The notes under the pieces are model-generated. The model saw nothing but the letters and a program-made list of their open reading frames with translations, was not told the origin of the DNA and searched no databases. 41,647 nucleotides of DNA from Planctomycetaceae bacterium (lineage in GTDB: Bacteria; Planctomycetota; Planctomycetia; Pirellulales; Pirellulaceae): positions 1-41,647 of the forward strand of contig PAQH01000115.1 in the NCBI GenBank assembly GCA_002709225.1. The letters run 5' to 3'. Position numbers and translations under genes: made by a program. Shown piece by piece: positions 8,114-15,229 of the stretch (the first letter of the stretch is position 1; the number at the start of each line of letters is the position of its first letter).

Positions 8114-10713
8114 GGTGCATCCGTGCGAGCGGCCGTGGGTTCCGGTGGCGTTTCGGTAGCACGCTCCTGTTGTAACTGCAGGAGGAGGCTCAGCGCAGCG
8201 CGGTAATCTGGCGCGTGTTCGAGTGATTTGAGTACTTGCCGGCGCGCGGCCGCTGGTTGGCTTTCCCGGTAGAGGAGTTGGGCCAACTGGAAGTGGCTTT
8301 CGGCGGGATCGACCGGGTCCATGGCCAGGAGGGAACGGTAGGCGGTAATGCTGGTGGAGCGATCATTGCGCTGGTCGGCAGCCTCCGCGAGCCAGCGGTG
8401 GGTGGCGGGAAGCAGCGGATTAACGGCCAGCATCCGCTGGGCATTGGTGGCCAGTTGCGTCCAATCACGTTTGCTGTGGGAGAAGTCCATGAGCCGCTGA
8501 TAGGCCTCATGAGCAGCGGAATTGAGTTCCGCTACACGTTTCCACATTGCCTCTTCACGTGGCTGGTCCCCAAGTTTCTGGTACACGGTGGCGAGCATCC
8601 GGAAAGCGTTTGTTGCACTGCGGTCTTGGGGGACCAGAGTGGCGAGTTTCAGGAGCGGCTTTTCCGCGGCTCGCCAGTCTTGTTGGGACAGCAGTAGCTT
8701 GGCTTGTTGTTGTAGTCCCCAGTAGTTGTCGGAATGATCTTCATTCCACTTGACCCATTGTGCGAGGTCAGCATCGGGCGGTAGATCGGGTTCTTTCCAG
8801 TCGGCTTGGGCCGCCCACTCCATGGCGTGTTGCTGGGCGTACTTGGCGAACTCCTTGTCTAGGAAGTCCTGGGAGGCCGTATGGCGTTGTAACGCATCGA
8901 CGATTGATATTCCTTTGCCGAGATCGTCGAGCACTTGCTGCAGCGCGGGGAATCCGAACTTCTCAATCAAATACTCAACGACCAGTGAAGCCTCGTAATA
9001 AGCGAACTGCAAGTGCAGCGGGCTCGCTGGCCGTAGGAATGCGCCACTCAGTCGACTAACCGGGGTCAACGCATCACTCAAGATCATTTGACGGTAACGG
9101 GGCGTCATCGATTGCCCCCACGTATCGTTTTCCTGACGTTCCTCGTAGACTGAAATTCCCTCGCTCAACCAGCGTGGCATTCGATTTTGTGTTTTTCGAA
9201 GTGTGACCACATGGCAGAATTCATGCCACAACACGCTTTCCCAATTGGCTGGGTTTTCACCTTGTGAAGCCGGACTGTTGACCGTGATTACGTTACCAAA
9301 ACAGACGCCCAGGAAACCGGCGCCACCCGGGAGCCCGAAAGTTCGAATCGCAAAGTCTTGTTGTTGCGGGAAAATCTCGACAATCACTGGCGTTTCTAGA
9401 TCGGTGGCGTACTTGGTGCCCAGGTGCCGACGTGCGCGAGACAGTACGGTGAGCGCGCGATCACCATAAATGCCGGCTTCGCGGGAGTCCATCCGGACGA
9501 TGAGGCCATCTGCGCGGAGCGTTGTGAATTTGGCCAATTCCTGTTTCAGCTGAACCAGGTTGTGTGCAACGATGTGATAGCCGTCCGCATCAAAAACCTC
9601 GGCGGCCAAACGCCAGCCTTCTTCTTCTTGTCCGAGTCGCAACAGATCTTGAGCGAGTTGGATCTTGGCAGCTAGGTAAGATTGGTCGAATGCCAACGCC
9701 TGTTGCTGGTACACAGCGCCTTCTCGGAAACGGTATTTTTGTGATAGTTTCCGTCCGATCAAAGCGTCCACGGCAGGGTTCGTAGTCCAGTGCTCCAGAG
9801 CACGGTCGCGCGACGCTTGTTCCTTGTCTCGGTCGTTGTTGAGATGTGCAATGACAGCACGCAGCGCCCAGGCCGACGGGTCTACTGGATTGACGGCCAG
9901 CACCTCCTGGATGACTCCGTCCGCTTCGGTGTACGCTTCGGCATCAACAAAATGATTCGCTTTGAGGAGCAGTGAGTTGACGTGTCGAGGGTTGTGCTTT
10001 AATGCTTTTTCAAGTGCTTCACCAGCGAGTTCAGGTTGGTTGCTGGCTAGCGCACGAGCCAAACCGTAATGCACTTCCGGATGGAGGGGCATCAGTTTTT
10101 CGGCGCGGCGAAATTCCTCGGCGGCTAATTCGTAATCGTGTTTGGAGAGAGCCAGTTCGCCACAGGCCAGGTAAATTTCAACATAATCCGGGAGCCGAGT
10201 CTTGACAGGTTTGAAGAATACGTTGAGCACCTGGCGGGCGTCGGCTCCTTTATGCAGGTAGTATTGCCCTAAAGTAATCAGATTGCCGGCATCGCTGTAC
10301 CGGCCGGGGTTTGCGCCTGCAATCCGCTCCAGTTCGTTGAGCAAGACGCGGCTTTTCTCGGCTTTTCCAGAGAAGGGTAGGACTTCATGCGCCAGCCAAC
10401 GTAAACGAATGCTGCCCGGGAACTGGCTGAGTGCGGCTTCGATGGTTTCGCACGCGGTGGCGTACTGTCCCTGTGCCATTTCGGCGCGTGTTTTGAGAAT
10501 GCGCCACGGCTCGCTGAAGTTGCGTTTCTTGATTTCGGCCGTCGCCACTTCGACGCACTCCGTGTATTGGCCGGATGCGAACAGTTCTTCGGCATCGAAG
10601 ATGTTGGCCCCGTACGCAAAAGAGCAGGGTGCGAGAGCAAGGGCAGCCAGCCAAATCGCGGTGGATCCAGCGAACTTGCGTAACAGGCCAGGGCTGGCAA
10701 AACATGCGTCCAT
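8110..10713 (-). CDS. Secreted TPR protein with HExxH (peptidase MA-like) metallopeptidase domain
   Basis: From the ATG at 10713 the protein has 867 residues. A signal peptide (LLRKFAGSTAIWLAALALAP, cut near residue 30) places it outside the cytoplasm. TPR-type helical repeats span about 35-400. A gluzincin-like catalytic segment follows, with HEFCH at 497-501 and then RWLSEGISVYEE, which supplies the usual downstream glutamate; this resembles the peptidase MA family. More TPR repeats run from about 690 to the end. The frame is open upstream to 10974, but that part overlaps the preceding gene and precedes the signal peptide, so 10713 is preferred; the GGAAAG site 9 bases upstream is weak. Its stop overlaps the DUF4159 start by 4 bp. 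The substrate is unknown; processing of an envelope partner of the MoxR system is an inference. Confidence 0.87.
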   Translation of the reverse strand: MDACFASPGLLRKFAGSTAIWLAALALAPCSFAYGANIFDAEELFASGQYTECVEVATAEIKKRNFSEPWRILKTRAEMAQGQYATACETIEAALSQFPGSIRLRWLAHEVLPFSGKAEKSRVLLNELERIAGANPGRYSDAGNLITLGQYYLHKGADARQVLNVFFKPVKTRLPDYVEIYLACGELALSKHDYELAAEEFRRAEKLMPLHPEVHYGLARALASNQPELAGEALEKALKHNPRHVNSLLLKANHFVDAEAYTEADGVIQEVLAVNPVDPSAWALRAVIAHLNNDRDKEQASRDRALEHWTTNPAVDALIGRKLSQKYRFREGAVYQQQALAFDQSYLAAKIQLAQDLLRLGQEEEGWRLAAEVFDADGYHIVAHNLVQLKQELAKFTTLRADGLIVRMDSREAGIYGDRALTVLSRARRHLGTKYATDLETPVIVEIFPQQQDFAIRTFGLPGGAGFLGVCFGNVITVNSPASQGENPANWESVLWHEFCHVVTLRKTQNRMPRWLSEGISVYEERQENDTWGQSMTPRYRQMILSDALTPVSRLSGAFLRPASPLHLQFAYYEASLVVEYLIEKFGFPALQQVLDDLGKGISIVDALQRHTASQDFLDKEFAKYAQQHAMEWAAQADWKEPDLPPDADLAQWVKWNEDHSDNYWGLQQQAKLLLSQQDWRAAEKPLLKLATLVPQDRSATNAFRMLATVYQKLGDQPREEAMWKRVAELNSAAHEAYQRLMDFSHSKRDWTQLATNAQRMLAVNPLLPATHRWLAEAADQRNDRSTSITAYRSLLAMDPVDPAESHFQLAQLLYRESQPAAARRQVLKSLEHAPDYRAALSLLLQLQQERATETPPEPTAARTDAP

Positions 10714-10820
10714 GTTGGAGAACTTTCCAGACAAGTCGCTGGAATCGTGGTGCCTGAGAATATCCGTCGGGAGTGACGCCCGCTTCGTGACAATCGTAGG
10801 CAGCGCGAGTCGCAGTCCGG

Positions 10821-11939
10821 TTATTCCGTCTGACTTAATGGACCAAGGGCATCGCAGTGATAAAGCGCGAGTAGCGGATAAAAGGTGCCGCTGTAGGTGA
10901 TGAAGTGGTAATTGTCGGTGTTGAGGCTGCGCGTCCACCAGCGTCCTGACTGCCGTTGGTTGGACTTGAGCCATTGTACGGCGCGTTGGATGCGTTGATC
11001 GCTTGCTGGAACGTTGGCTTGACGCAGAATGTACACTACCAGGCCTGTTTGGTGACCGTCGCTAGGAGGTTGCTTGAACTCTGCTTCAGCACGGAGCTTC
11101 TCAGCGCGATTGCCCCCGCCCCACTTTTCGGGAGTGGAAAAGGTGCGAATCGACCACCCACCGTCGGCGCGCTGGTGGGACCAAAGCATTTCGATGATGG
11201 CTTGCCGCTGCTCTGTGGAAAGTAGTTTGGGCATGTGGTTCGACGTCCACAGCAAGAGTAATCGCCCGTAGTCGTGCGGTGCGGGTTGGGTTTGGAGGTA
11301 CTTGACAAGTTTCTCCACGACTTGCGCCTGTTCTGGTTTGAGATCGCGTGTAAAACCAGGGGCTGCGGCGATGGCAAGTGCGGCAACCGTCGCTGCCTGG
11401 TAATTCGACGATTCAAAGGGAGGCCAGCAGTTCGTGTTTCCCCAGCTGCCGTCCGCTGACTGCAGTTTGAGTAAAAGCGAAAGCGCGGAACGTGTTTCAG
11501 GTGAGAGTTTGCCGGCGACATGTGCATCCCATTCGGCCATGCCATGCGCCATGTAAGCGACCTCGGTTGGTTTGATCCCCTTTTTCAACTCGTCGATCGA
11601 GGTCCCATGAGCCGCGTTCACTTGTTCGACAAGAAACTCGCGAAGTTCCTGGGGTGGTGTTCCGAGAACAGGGGAGAGGCTGGGGCGTAGTTGTACGTAG
11701 GTACCTGTCGTGTGGCAGGCGATGCAATTGCGGGAGCGTTTCCAGGCGAGCGCACCCTGCTCGAGATAATTCTGAGCGGCCTCAAGAGAGAATTGTTTGC
11801 GGATGGGCTCATCGATAGTTGCCGCGGGTATCGAGATGCCTTCGGCGGAGTACTGGGGATCGGCGGCAGCCGCTGGTCGGACTCCGCACGCGACGGCGGC
11901 GGTGACGGTGGTCAGGAGGAGAGCCAAGTTCGAGCGCAT
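10821..11939 (-). CDS. Secreted c-type heme protein with prenyltransferase/squalene-oxidase-like repeats
   Basis: From the ATG at 11939 the protein has 372 residues with a signal peptide (RSNLALLLTTVTAAVACGV, ending in AAAA near residue 26). A single c-heme motif, CIACH, lies at 72-76. The rest forms alpha-alpha toroid repeats with QW-like motifs: LQSADGSWGN, HQRADGGWSI and a final NQRQSGRWWTR. Such repeats occur in squalene-hopene cyclases, but the catalytic DxDD motif is not visible, so cyclase activity is doubtful. The frame is open to 12023, but the upstream part has no leader-like sequence. It lies 107 bp upstream of the TPR/peptidase gene on the same strand and may be the first gene of that operon. 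Function unknown; periplasmic redox sensing or substrate binding would be guesses. Confidence 0.82.
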   Translation of the reverse strand: MRSNLALLLTTVTAAVACGVRPAAAADPQYSAEGISIPAATIDEPIRKQFSLEAAQNYLEQGALAWKRSRNCIACHTTGTYVQLRPSLSPVLGTPPQELREFLVEQVNAAHGTSIDELKKGIKPTEVAYMAHGMAEWDAHVAGKLSPETRSALSLLLKLQSADGSWGNTNCWPPFESSNYQAATVAALAIAAAPGFTRDLKPEQAQVVEKLVKYLQTQPAPHDYGRLLLLWTSNHMPKLLSTEQRQAIIEMLWSHQRADGGWSIRTFSTPEKWGGGNRAEKLRAEAEFKQPPSDGHQTGLVVYILRQANVPASDQRIQRAVQWLKSNQRQSGRWWTRSLNTDNYHFITYSGTFYPLLALYHCDALGPLSQTE

Positions 11940-12371
11940 CGGGACCTCATAGCGGAAAAAGATCTTGTGGCAGGGCCTATATCGTGGGTCGTTCATGGAC
12001 GGTTTCCACCATTCGCTGCTCAAATTCCAGAGTGAGGCGGCAGCGGTGCCTCGGGATGTCCTGGTTTCACGTCAGGTGGCGGTGACAGTTTCGCCCGCCG
12101 CCGCTGGGCTAATTGTACCCCTTGGGGAGGGGTTTCCGCAGCGCCGTCTGCTGATATTGGGGCACTATTTTGCCGTCTCGTTGGCTCTTTGATGAGTGGC
12201 GCGACGTCTGGGGCCTGGTCCGTTAGAGAGACGAAGGCGTGCAGCTGGAGGGTGCCGGGAACGGCTCGTCGGGCAGACCGCAAGGAAGTTGGAGCCGCAC
12301 GAGGTCCGCCACGGCGGCAACTTGCCTGTACTGCAGCGGTTTCCCATATTTTGCCAGCAGCCCCGATTTGC
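11940..12371. other. Intergenic stretch, no convincing gene
   Basis: This 432-bp gap lies between two minus-strand genes. A minus-strand open frame (12020-12283) starts only with TTG, is proline- and arginine-rich like out-of-frame GC-rich DNA, and has no ribosome-binding site. A short C4/G4 hairpin-like stretch lies near 12118. It presumably carries the promoter for the heme/squalene-cyclase-like gene, but no clear promoter hexamers were found. Confidence 0.5.
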
Positions 12372-13223
12372 TTACCAGAGCTTCGTTGGCAGTGAATTCG
12401 CTGGTTTGGCGGGCACGCTCTCGTCGGTCGGTGCCTCGTGGCCTTTCTCGATCAAAGGTGCGGTTGCCGTGCCTGTGGGACTTTTTCTGCGTACGCTGCG
12501 ACGTGAACGTCTCGGGCGCGCTCGATCTGGAGTAACCGCATCCCCGGAACCTGCCATGTCCGCATCTACGACGTGTGCTGTCGACCCATTGCCAGCGGCG
12601 CCCCCGAACGGCTCCCCGGCGTTGCCGTTGGTGTCCTCGAACTGATCCTGGGCTGCTTTGGATTCACCGTTGGCGCCATCTACTGAGTCAGAGTAATGGT
12701 CTTCGACGCTGTCAGCATGGCTGCCTCGTTGGCTGTCCTGGTCCTCATGGTCGCCATTGCGGTGGGAATCTTCGCCTGGGTCCCTGGCTTCAGTATGGCG
12801 GTCACGGGAGCTCCTCCGTCGCCTTCTGCCTTCACCGTGCACCGACCTGGTCCCACCGTTGCGGCGTCGGCGATGGCCATTTGTTCTCTCGCCGTTGCCA
12901 TTTGTTTCGGCGCCGTTGCCATTTGTTTCGGCGCCGTTGCCATTTTCATGGCTGGCATCGTAGCCGTTTTCGGCTTCTTCGGAACGTGAGCGCCGGCGCC
13001 GCCGTCGGTATTGGACATTAACCGGCCGTCGAGCGACGCGATCGGGTTGCTCGCGTTTCCGGGCTTCTTCCTGAGAAATCCAGGCCACGAATTCAAATCC
13101 GTACTCAGCCGCCATATTGATGAGTTTGAGGGTTCCGTCACTGAGTCCCAGACGCAGTAGCTCCTCGAGTTCGGGATCTGCGTTAAGAAGGTTGCGGAAC
13201 ACTATCGATGTCGTATCCGGCAT
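12372..13223 (-). CDS. Nif11-like N-terminal domain fused to a long disordered Arg/Asn-Gly-rich tail
   Basis: The 283-residue protein has two clear parts. Residues about 8-55 resemble the Nif11 / Nif11-like leader domain: FRNLLNADPELEELLRL, then INMAAEYGFEFVAWISQEE, matching the family pattern of an F..(8)..D.eL..(hydrophobic)..A.e.GF followed by an acidic helix. Residues 56-283 are low complexity: runs of Arg/Ser, repeated NGNGAET units, and many Asp/Glu/His/Gly. No Gly-Gly leader cleavage site follows the first domain, and no membrane segment is seen. The tail could bind nucleic acid or polyphosphate through its RRRRRR patches, but that is a guess. A TATAAT-like element lies about 50 bp upstream. 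The domain assignment is my reading of the pattern and is not certain; alternatively this is an unclassified planctomycete protein. Confidence 0.7.
   Translation of the reverse strand: MPDTTSIVFRNLLNADPELEELLRLGLSDGTLKLINMAAEYGFEFVAWISQEEARKREQPDRVARRPVNVQYRRRRRRSRSEEAENGYDASHENGNGAETNGNGAETNGNGERTNGHRRRRNGGTRSVHGEGRRRRRSSRDRHTEARDPGEDSHRNGDHEDQDSQRGSHADSVEDHYSDSVDGANGESKAAQDQFEDTNGNAGEPFGGAAGNGSTAHVVDADMAGSGDAVTPDRARPRRSRRSVRRKSPTGTATAPLIEKGHEAPTDESVPAKPANSLPTKLW
12877..12945. repeat. 21-bp tandem repeat inside the Nif11-like gene
   Basis: Two identical 21-bp units (12891-12911 and 12912-12932) are followed by a partial third copy and preceded by a degenerate one. On the minus strand they encode NGNGAET heptapeptides. 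The identity at DNA level suggests replication slippage in a tail with little sequence constraint. Confidence 0.85.
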
Positions 13224-13273
13224 TCCAGCTTGCTCAAACTGTATGTATAGTTCGTATATTACCCAAAGGGCCT

Positions 13274-13279
13274 ATTATA
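13274..13279 (-). promoter_or_regulatory. Candidate -10 element for the Nif11-like gene
   Basis: On the minus strand this reads TATAAT, an exact sigma-70 -10 hexamer, about 50 bases ahead of the ATG at 13223. The -35 position (TTCATA with an 18-base spacer) is a poor match, so the promoter call is tentative. Confidence 0.35.
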
Positions 13280-13406
13280 ACCATATCGACGCGCTGATAT
13301 GAAGCGAAAAAATGCTCGCAAAATTGAGAAATTAGCGGCGTCGATTTTGTCGCGGGAAACGCCGCTCGCCTTGCCCCCCTGGAAGCTTGCTGCAGTTGCT
13401 TTAAGT

Positions 13407-13426
13407 CCCCCTTCATAGGGGGGGGG
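13407..13426. repeat. C-run/G-run hairpin in a non-coding region
   Basis: Five C residues, the loop ttcata and nine G residues form a potential strong hairpin in DNA with no coding potential. The flanks (ttaagt before, gaggtgcttta after) are weakly complementary. It could be the remains of a dispersed palindromic repeat; a genome-wide search would tell. Confidence 0.4.
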
Positions 13427-13639
13427 AGGTGCTTTAGGCCGCTTGGATACCCGTGCAATGGTCGCAGCGGCTCTGTGGCACCGATACGGTGCAACCCACA
13501 TATGCCTGGCTGTTGGAAAGTGTGGCACCAGGCTCGATCGGGAGGCACGGTGAGCAGATCCGCAACCCGGTTTCCTGCCACCGCAGCTGGTTGCGCGGGG
13601 CGGGCCTCTTCGGCTACGATGGACCCCCGAAGTCGTCCT

Positions 13640-13663
13640 TGATTCAGCCAGTGTCATGAATCA
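13640..13663 (+). promoter_or_regulatory. Inverted repeat upstream of the zinc-ribbon gene
   Basis: TGATTCA is followed after ten bases by its exact reverse complement TGAATCA. The repeat ends about 19 bases before the GGAGGA ribosome-binding site of the gene at 13695. Its position fits an operator or a leader hairpin; nothing else shows which protein, if any, binds it. Confidence 0.4.
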
Positions 13664-13694
13664 GACCACACCAAATCGTGGTGGAGGAGAATAG

Positions 13695-14615
13695 GTGTCC
13701 ATACGTGTCGCGTGTCCGAATTGCCAACAGCTGTTGGAAGTCCCTGATACAACGGCCGGGCAAGAGGCGCTGTGCCCCCAATGTGAAACAGTCTTCACGA
13801 TTACTGATCCAGTGCAATCGGATAGTCTCCCGGTGGGTATGGAGGGATCAGTTATGGGGCAAACTTCACTGGACATGAACCCTTTTGCCGCACCGCAAAC
13901 AGGCGATCCGACAGGGCGAATCGATGGTAAGGGGCCGCCTGCCCCAGACTCGATTCCCGTCGAACCTGGGGCGATTTGCACCACCGCGTTCGAGCTGTGG
14001 AAGCAACATTGGCGGGTCCTGGTCGCGATGACTACGGTGGTTTGGATCATCAATGTTGCGTTGCAGCAAGCCACGGAATGGTTGGTGAAATTTGGATTGG
14101 CCGTGGCGGAAGTGCCCGAGGTGTGGAGTCCGCTAACGCTTCAGTTCGCATCGGCAGTAGCTGGTATTCCCGTGTTGTATCTGCAGTCTGGTGTGACGAT
14201 GGTTATTCTCAAATTGCTGCGACGTCAGCCAACCACATTTGGCGAGATGTTTACGGGGTGCGGGCATTTTGGCGCGCTGCTGGTTACGATGCTCCCATTT
14301 GGATTAGGGCTGATTCTGGGCACGGTATTCTGCGTGGTGCCAGGCGTGTTCTTTTGGATCGCCTATTGGCCTTGTTTTTATCTTGCGGTCGATGGCCACG
14401 GCAATGCGCTGGCACGGGCTAGTCAGCTCACCAAAGGCCATCTATTGACCGGACTGCAGTTATCGTTGCTCGCTACGGGGTTGTATATCGCGGGCGCCCT
14501 GGCATGTTGCGTAGGCGTCGTGATTCCTGCTTCGGTGGTTTCAGTAATTTGGGCCACGGCATATGTGGCGATGCTCGAGCAAGCGAACGACGCCGCAGTG
14601 GAACCGTCGCTGTAA
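13695..14615 (+). CDS. Zinc-ribbon membrane protein
   Basis: The 306-residue protein starts with GTG, preceded at a 6-base spacing by GGAGGA. The first 35 residues form an MJ0042-like zinc ribbon with CPNC near 7-10 and CPQC near 28-31. A Pro/Gly-rich linker (about 40-100) is followed by several hydrophobic segments, among them VLVAMTTVVWIINVAL, FASAVAGIPVLYL, LLVTMLPFGLGLILGTVFC, VFFWIAYWPCFYL and GLYIAGALACCVGVVIP, so about five or six membrane passes. This arrangement of a zinc ribbon plus a polytopic domain resembling the DUF4013/DUF975-type membrane proteins is frequent in planctomycetes, with unknown function. The zinc ribbon is cytoplasmic by topology inference. Confidence 0.85.
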   Translation: MSIRVACPNCQQLLEVPDTTAGQEALCPQCETVFTITDPVQSDSLPVGMEGSVMGQTSLDMNPFAAPQTGDPTGRIDGKGPPAPDSIPVEPGAICTTAFELWKQHWRVLVAMTTVVWIINVALQQATEWLVKFGLAVAEVPEVWSPLTLQFASAVAGIPVLYLQSGVTMVILKLLRRQPTTFGEMFTGCGHFGALLVTMLPFGLGLILGTVFCVVPGVFFWIAYWPCFYLAVDGHGNALARASQLTKGHLLTGLQLSLLATGLYIAGALACCVGVVIPASVVSVIWATAYVAMLEQANDAAVEPSL

Positions 14616-14701
14616 GCGGTTGTTTCGAGCACTTTCGTTCGCCATAGCCAGGCCAGGTAGCGATACAAATCGAACCCATATTACAAGAACGGGAGATCCC
14701 A

Positions 14702-15091
14702 ATGAAAATTGAACATGTCGCCTTGAACGTACCGGATCCCTTGGCCATGGGACGTTGGTACGTGGATCATTTGGGATTCAAGGTAAAACGTCGCGTGATG
14801 GAGTCTCCCTGGGTACATTTTCTCTGCGACGACAGCGATCGGGTGATGTTGGAGATTTATGGAAACCCCGATGTGCCGGTGCCAGATTATGGGGCGACAG
14901 ACCCGTTGGTGTTGCACGTGGCTTTCGTGTCGAATGACATTGAGTCCGATTCCCAGCGATTGCTTTCTGCGGGTGCTACGCTGTGTGGAGAAGTACAAAT
15001 CACACCCGCCGGTGATCGTTTGGCCATGTTGCGTGATCCATGGGGTATTGCGTTGCAGTTAGTACAACGTGCGACACCGCTTCTCGATTAG
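14702..15091 (+). CDS. VOC (glyoxalase/bleomycin-resistance fold) protein
   Basis: The 129-residue protein has two beta-alpha-beta-beta-beta halves typical of the vicinal oxygen chelate fold: IEHVALNVPDPLAMGRWYVDHLGF at the start, and DPLVLHVAFVS then RLAMLRDPWGIALQLVQ in the second half. Candidate metal ligands are His5, Glu51 and His72. The fourth position, normally Glu in the DPxGxxxE motif, is Gln119, so metal binding may be altered. A GGGAGA site lies 6 bases upstream of the ATG. VOC proteins include lyases, dioxygenases and resistance proteins; the substrate cannot be told from this sequence. It lies between the zinc-ribbon gene and the amidohydrolase on the same strand, with no obvious shared pathway. 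Confidence 0.88.
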   Translation: MKIEHVALNVPDPLAMGRWYVDHLGFKVKRRVMESPWVHFLCDDSDRVMLEIYGNPDVPVPDYGATDPLVLHVAFVSNDIESDSQRLLSAGATLCGEVQITPAGDRLAMLRDPWGIALQLVQRATPLLD

Positions 15092-15229
15092 GAGTGTGGC
15101 GTTTCGTTTTGGCGAGGTTTGCAGTTCGGTCCGCGGGCAAGGGGGGAGTCGACATCCGGGCAAGTGGGACGCGATAGCACAGTGCGAAAGAATGGACTGC
15201 GACAGATTCACGAATGCTTTCAGGAAGGG

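Larger units (their letters stand above)
13224..13694. other. Divergent intergenic region with hairpins and a G-run
   Basis: This 471-bp gap separates the minus-strand Nif11-like gene from the plus-strand zinc-ribbon gene. I see a TATAAT-like -10 element for the minus strand near 13274, a C5/TTCATA/G-run hairpin near 13407-13426, and a perfect 7-bp inverted repeat at 13640-13663. Short open frames here have no homology I recognise and no ribosome-binding sites, so I call no gene. Confidence 0.6.

Noticed and set aside
12020..12283. Minus-strand 87-residue open frame after the Nif11-like gene
   Set aside because: It starts with TTG, lacks a ribosome-binding site and is Pro/Arg-rich like random GC-rich DNA. 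It might be a decayed, frameshifted extension of the upstream gene, but nothing supports that.
13418..13426. Run of nine G residues as a G-quadruplex
   Set aside because: A single run with one adjacent GG does not give the four separated G-tracts needed; the C-run hairpin is the simpler structure.
13234..13581. Minus-strand 115-residue open frame in the divergent gap
   Set aside because: It spans the hairpins and promoter region, has no recognisable domain and no ribosome-binding site.
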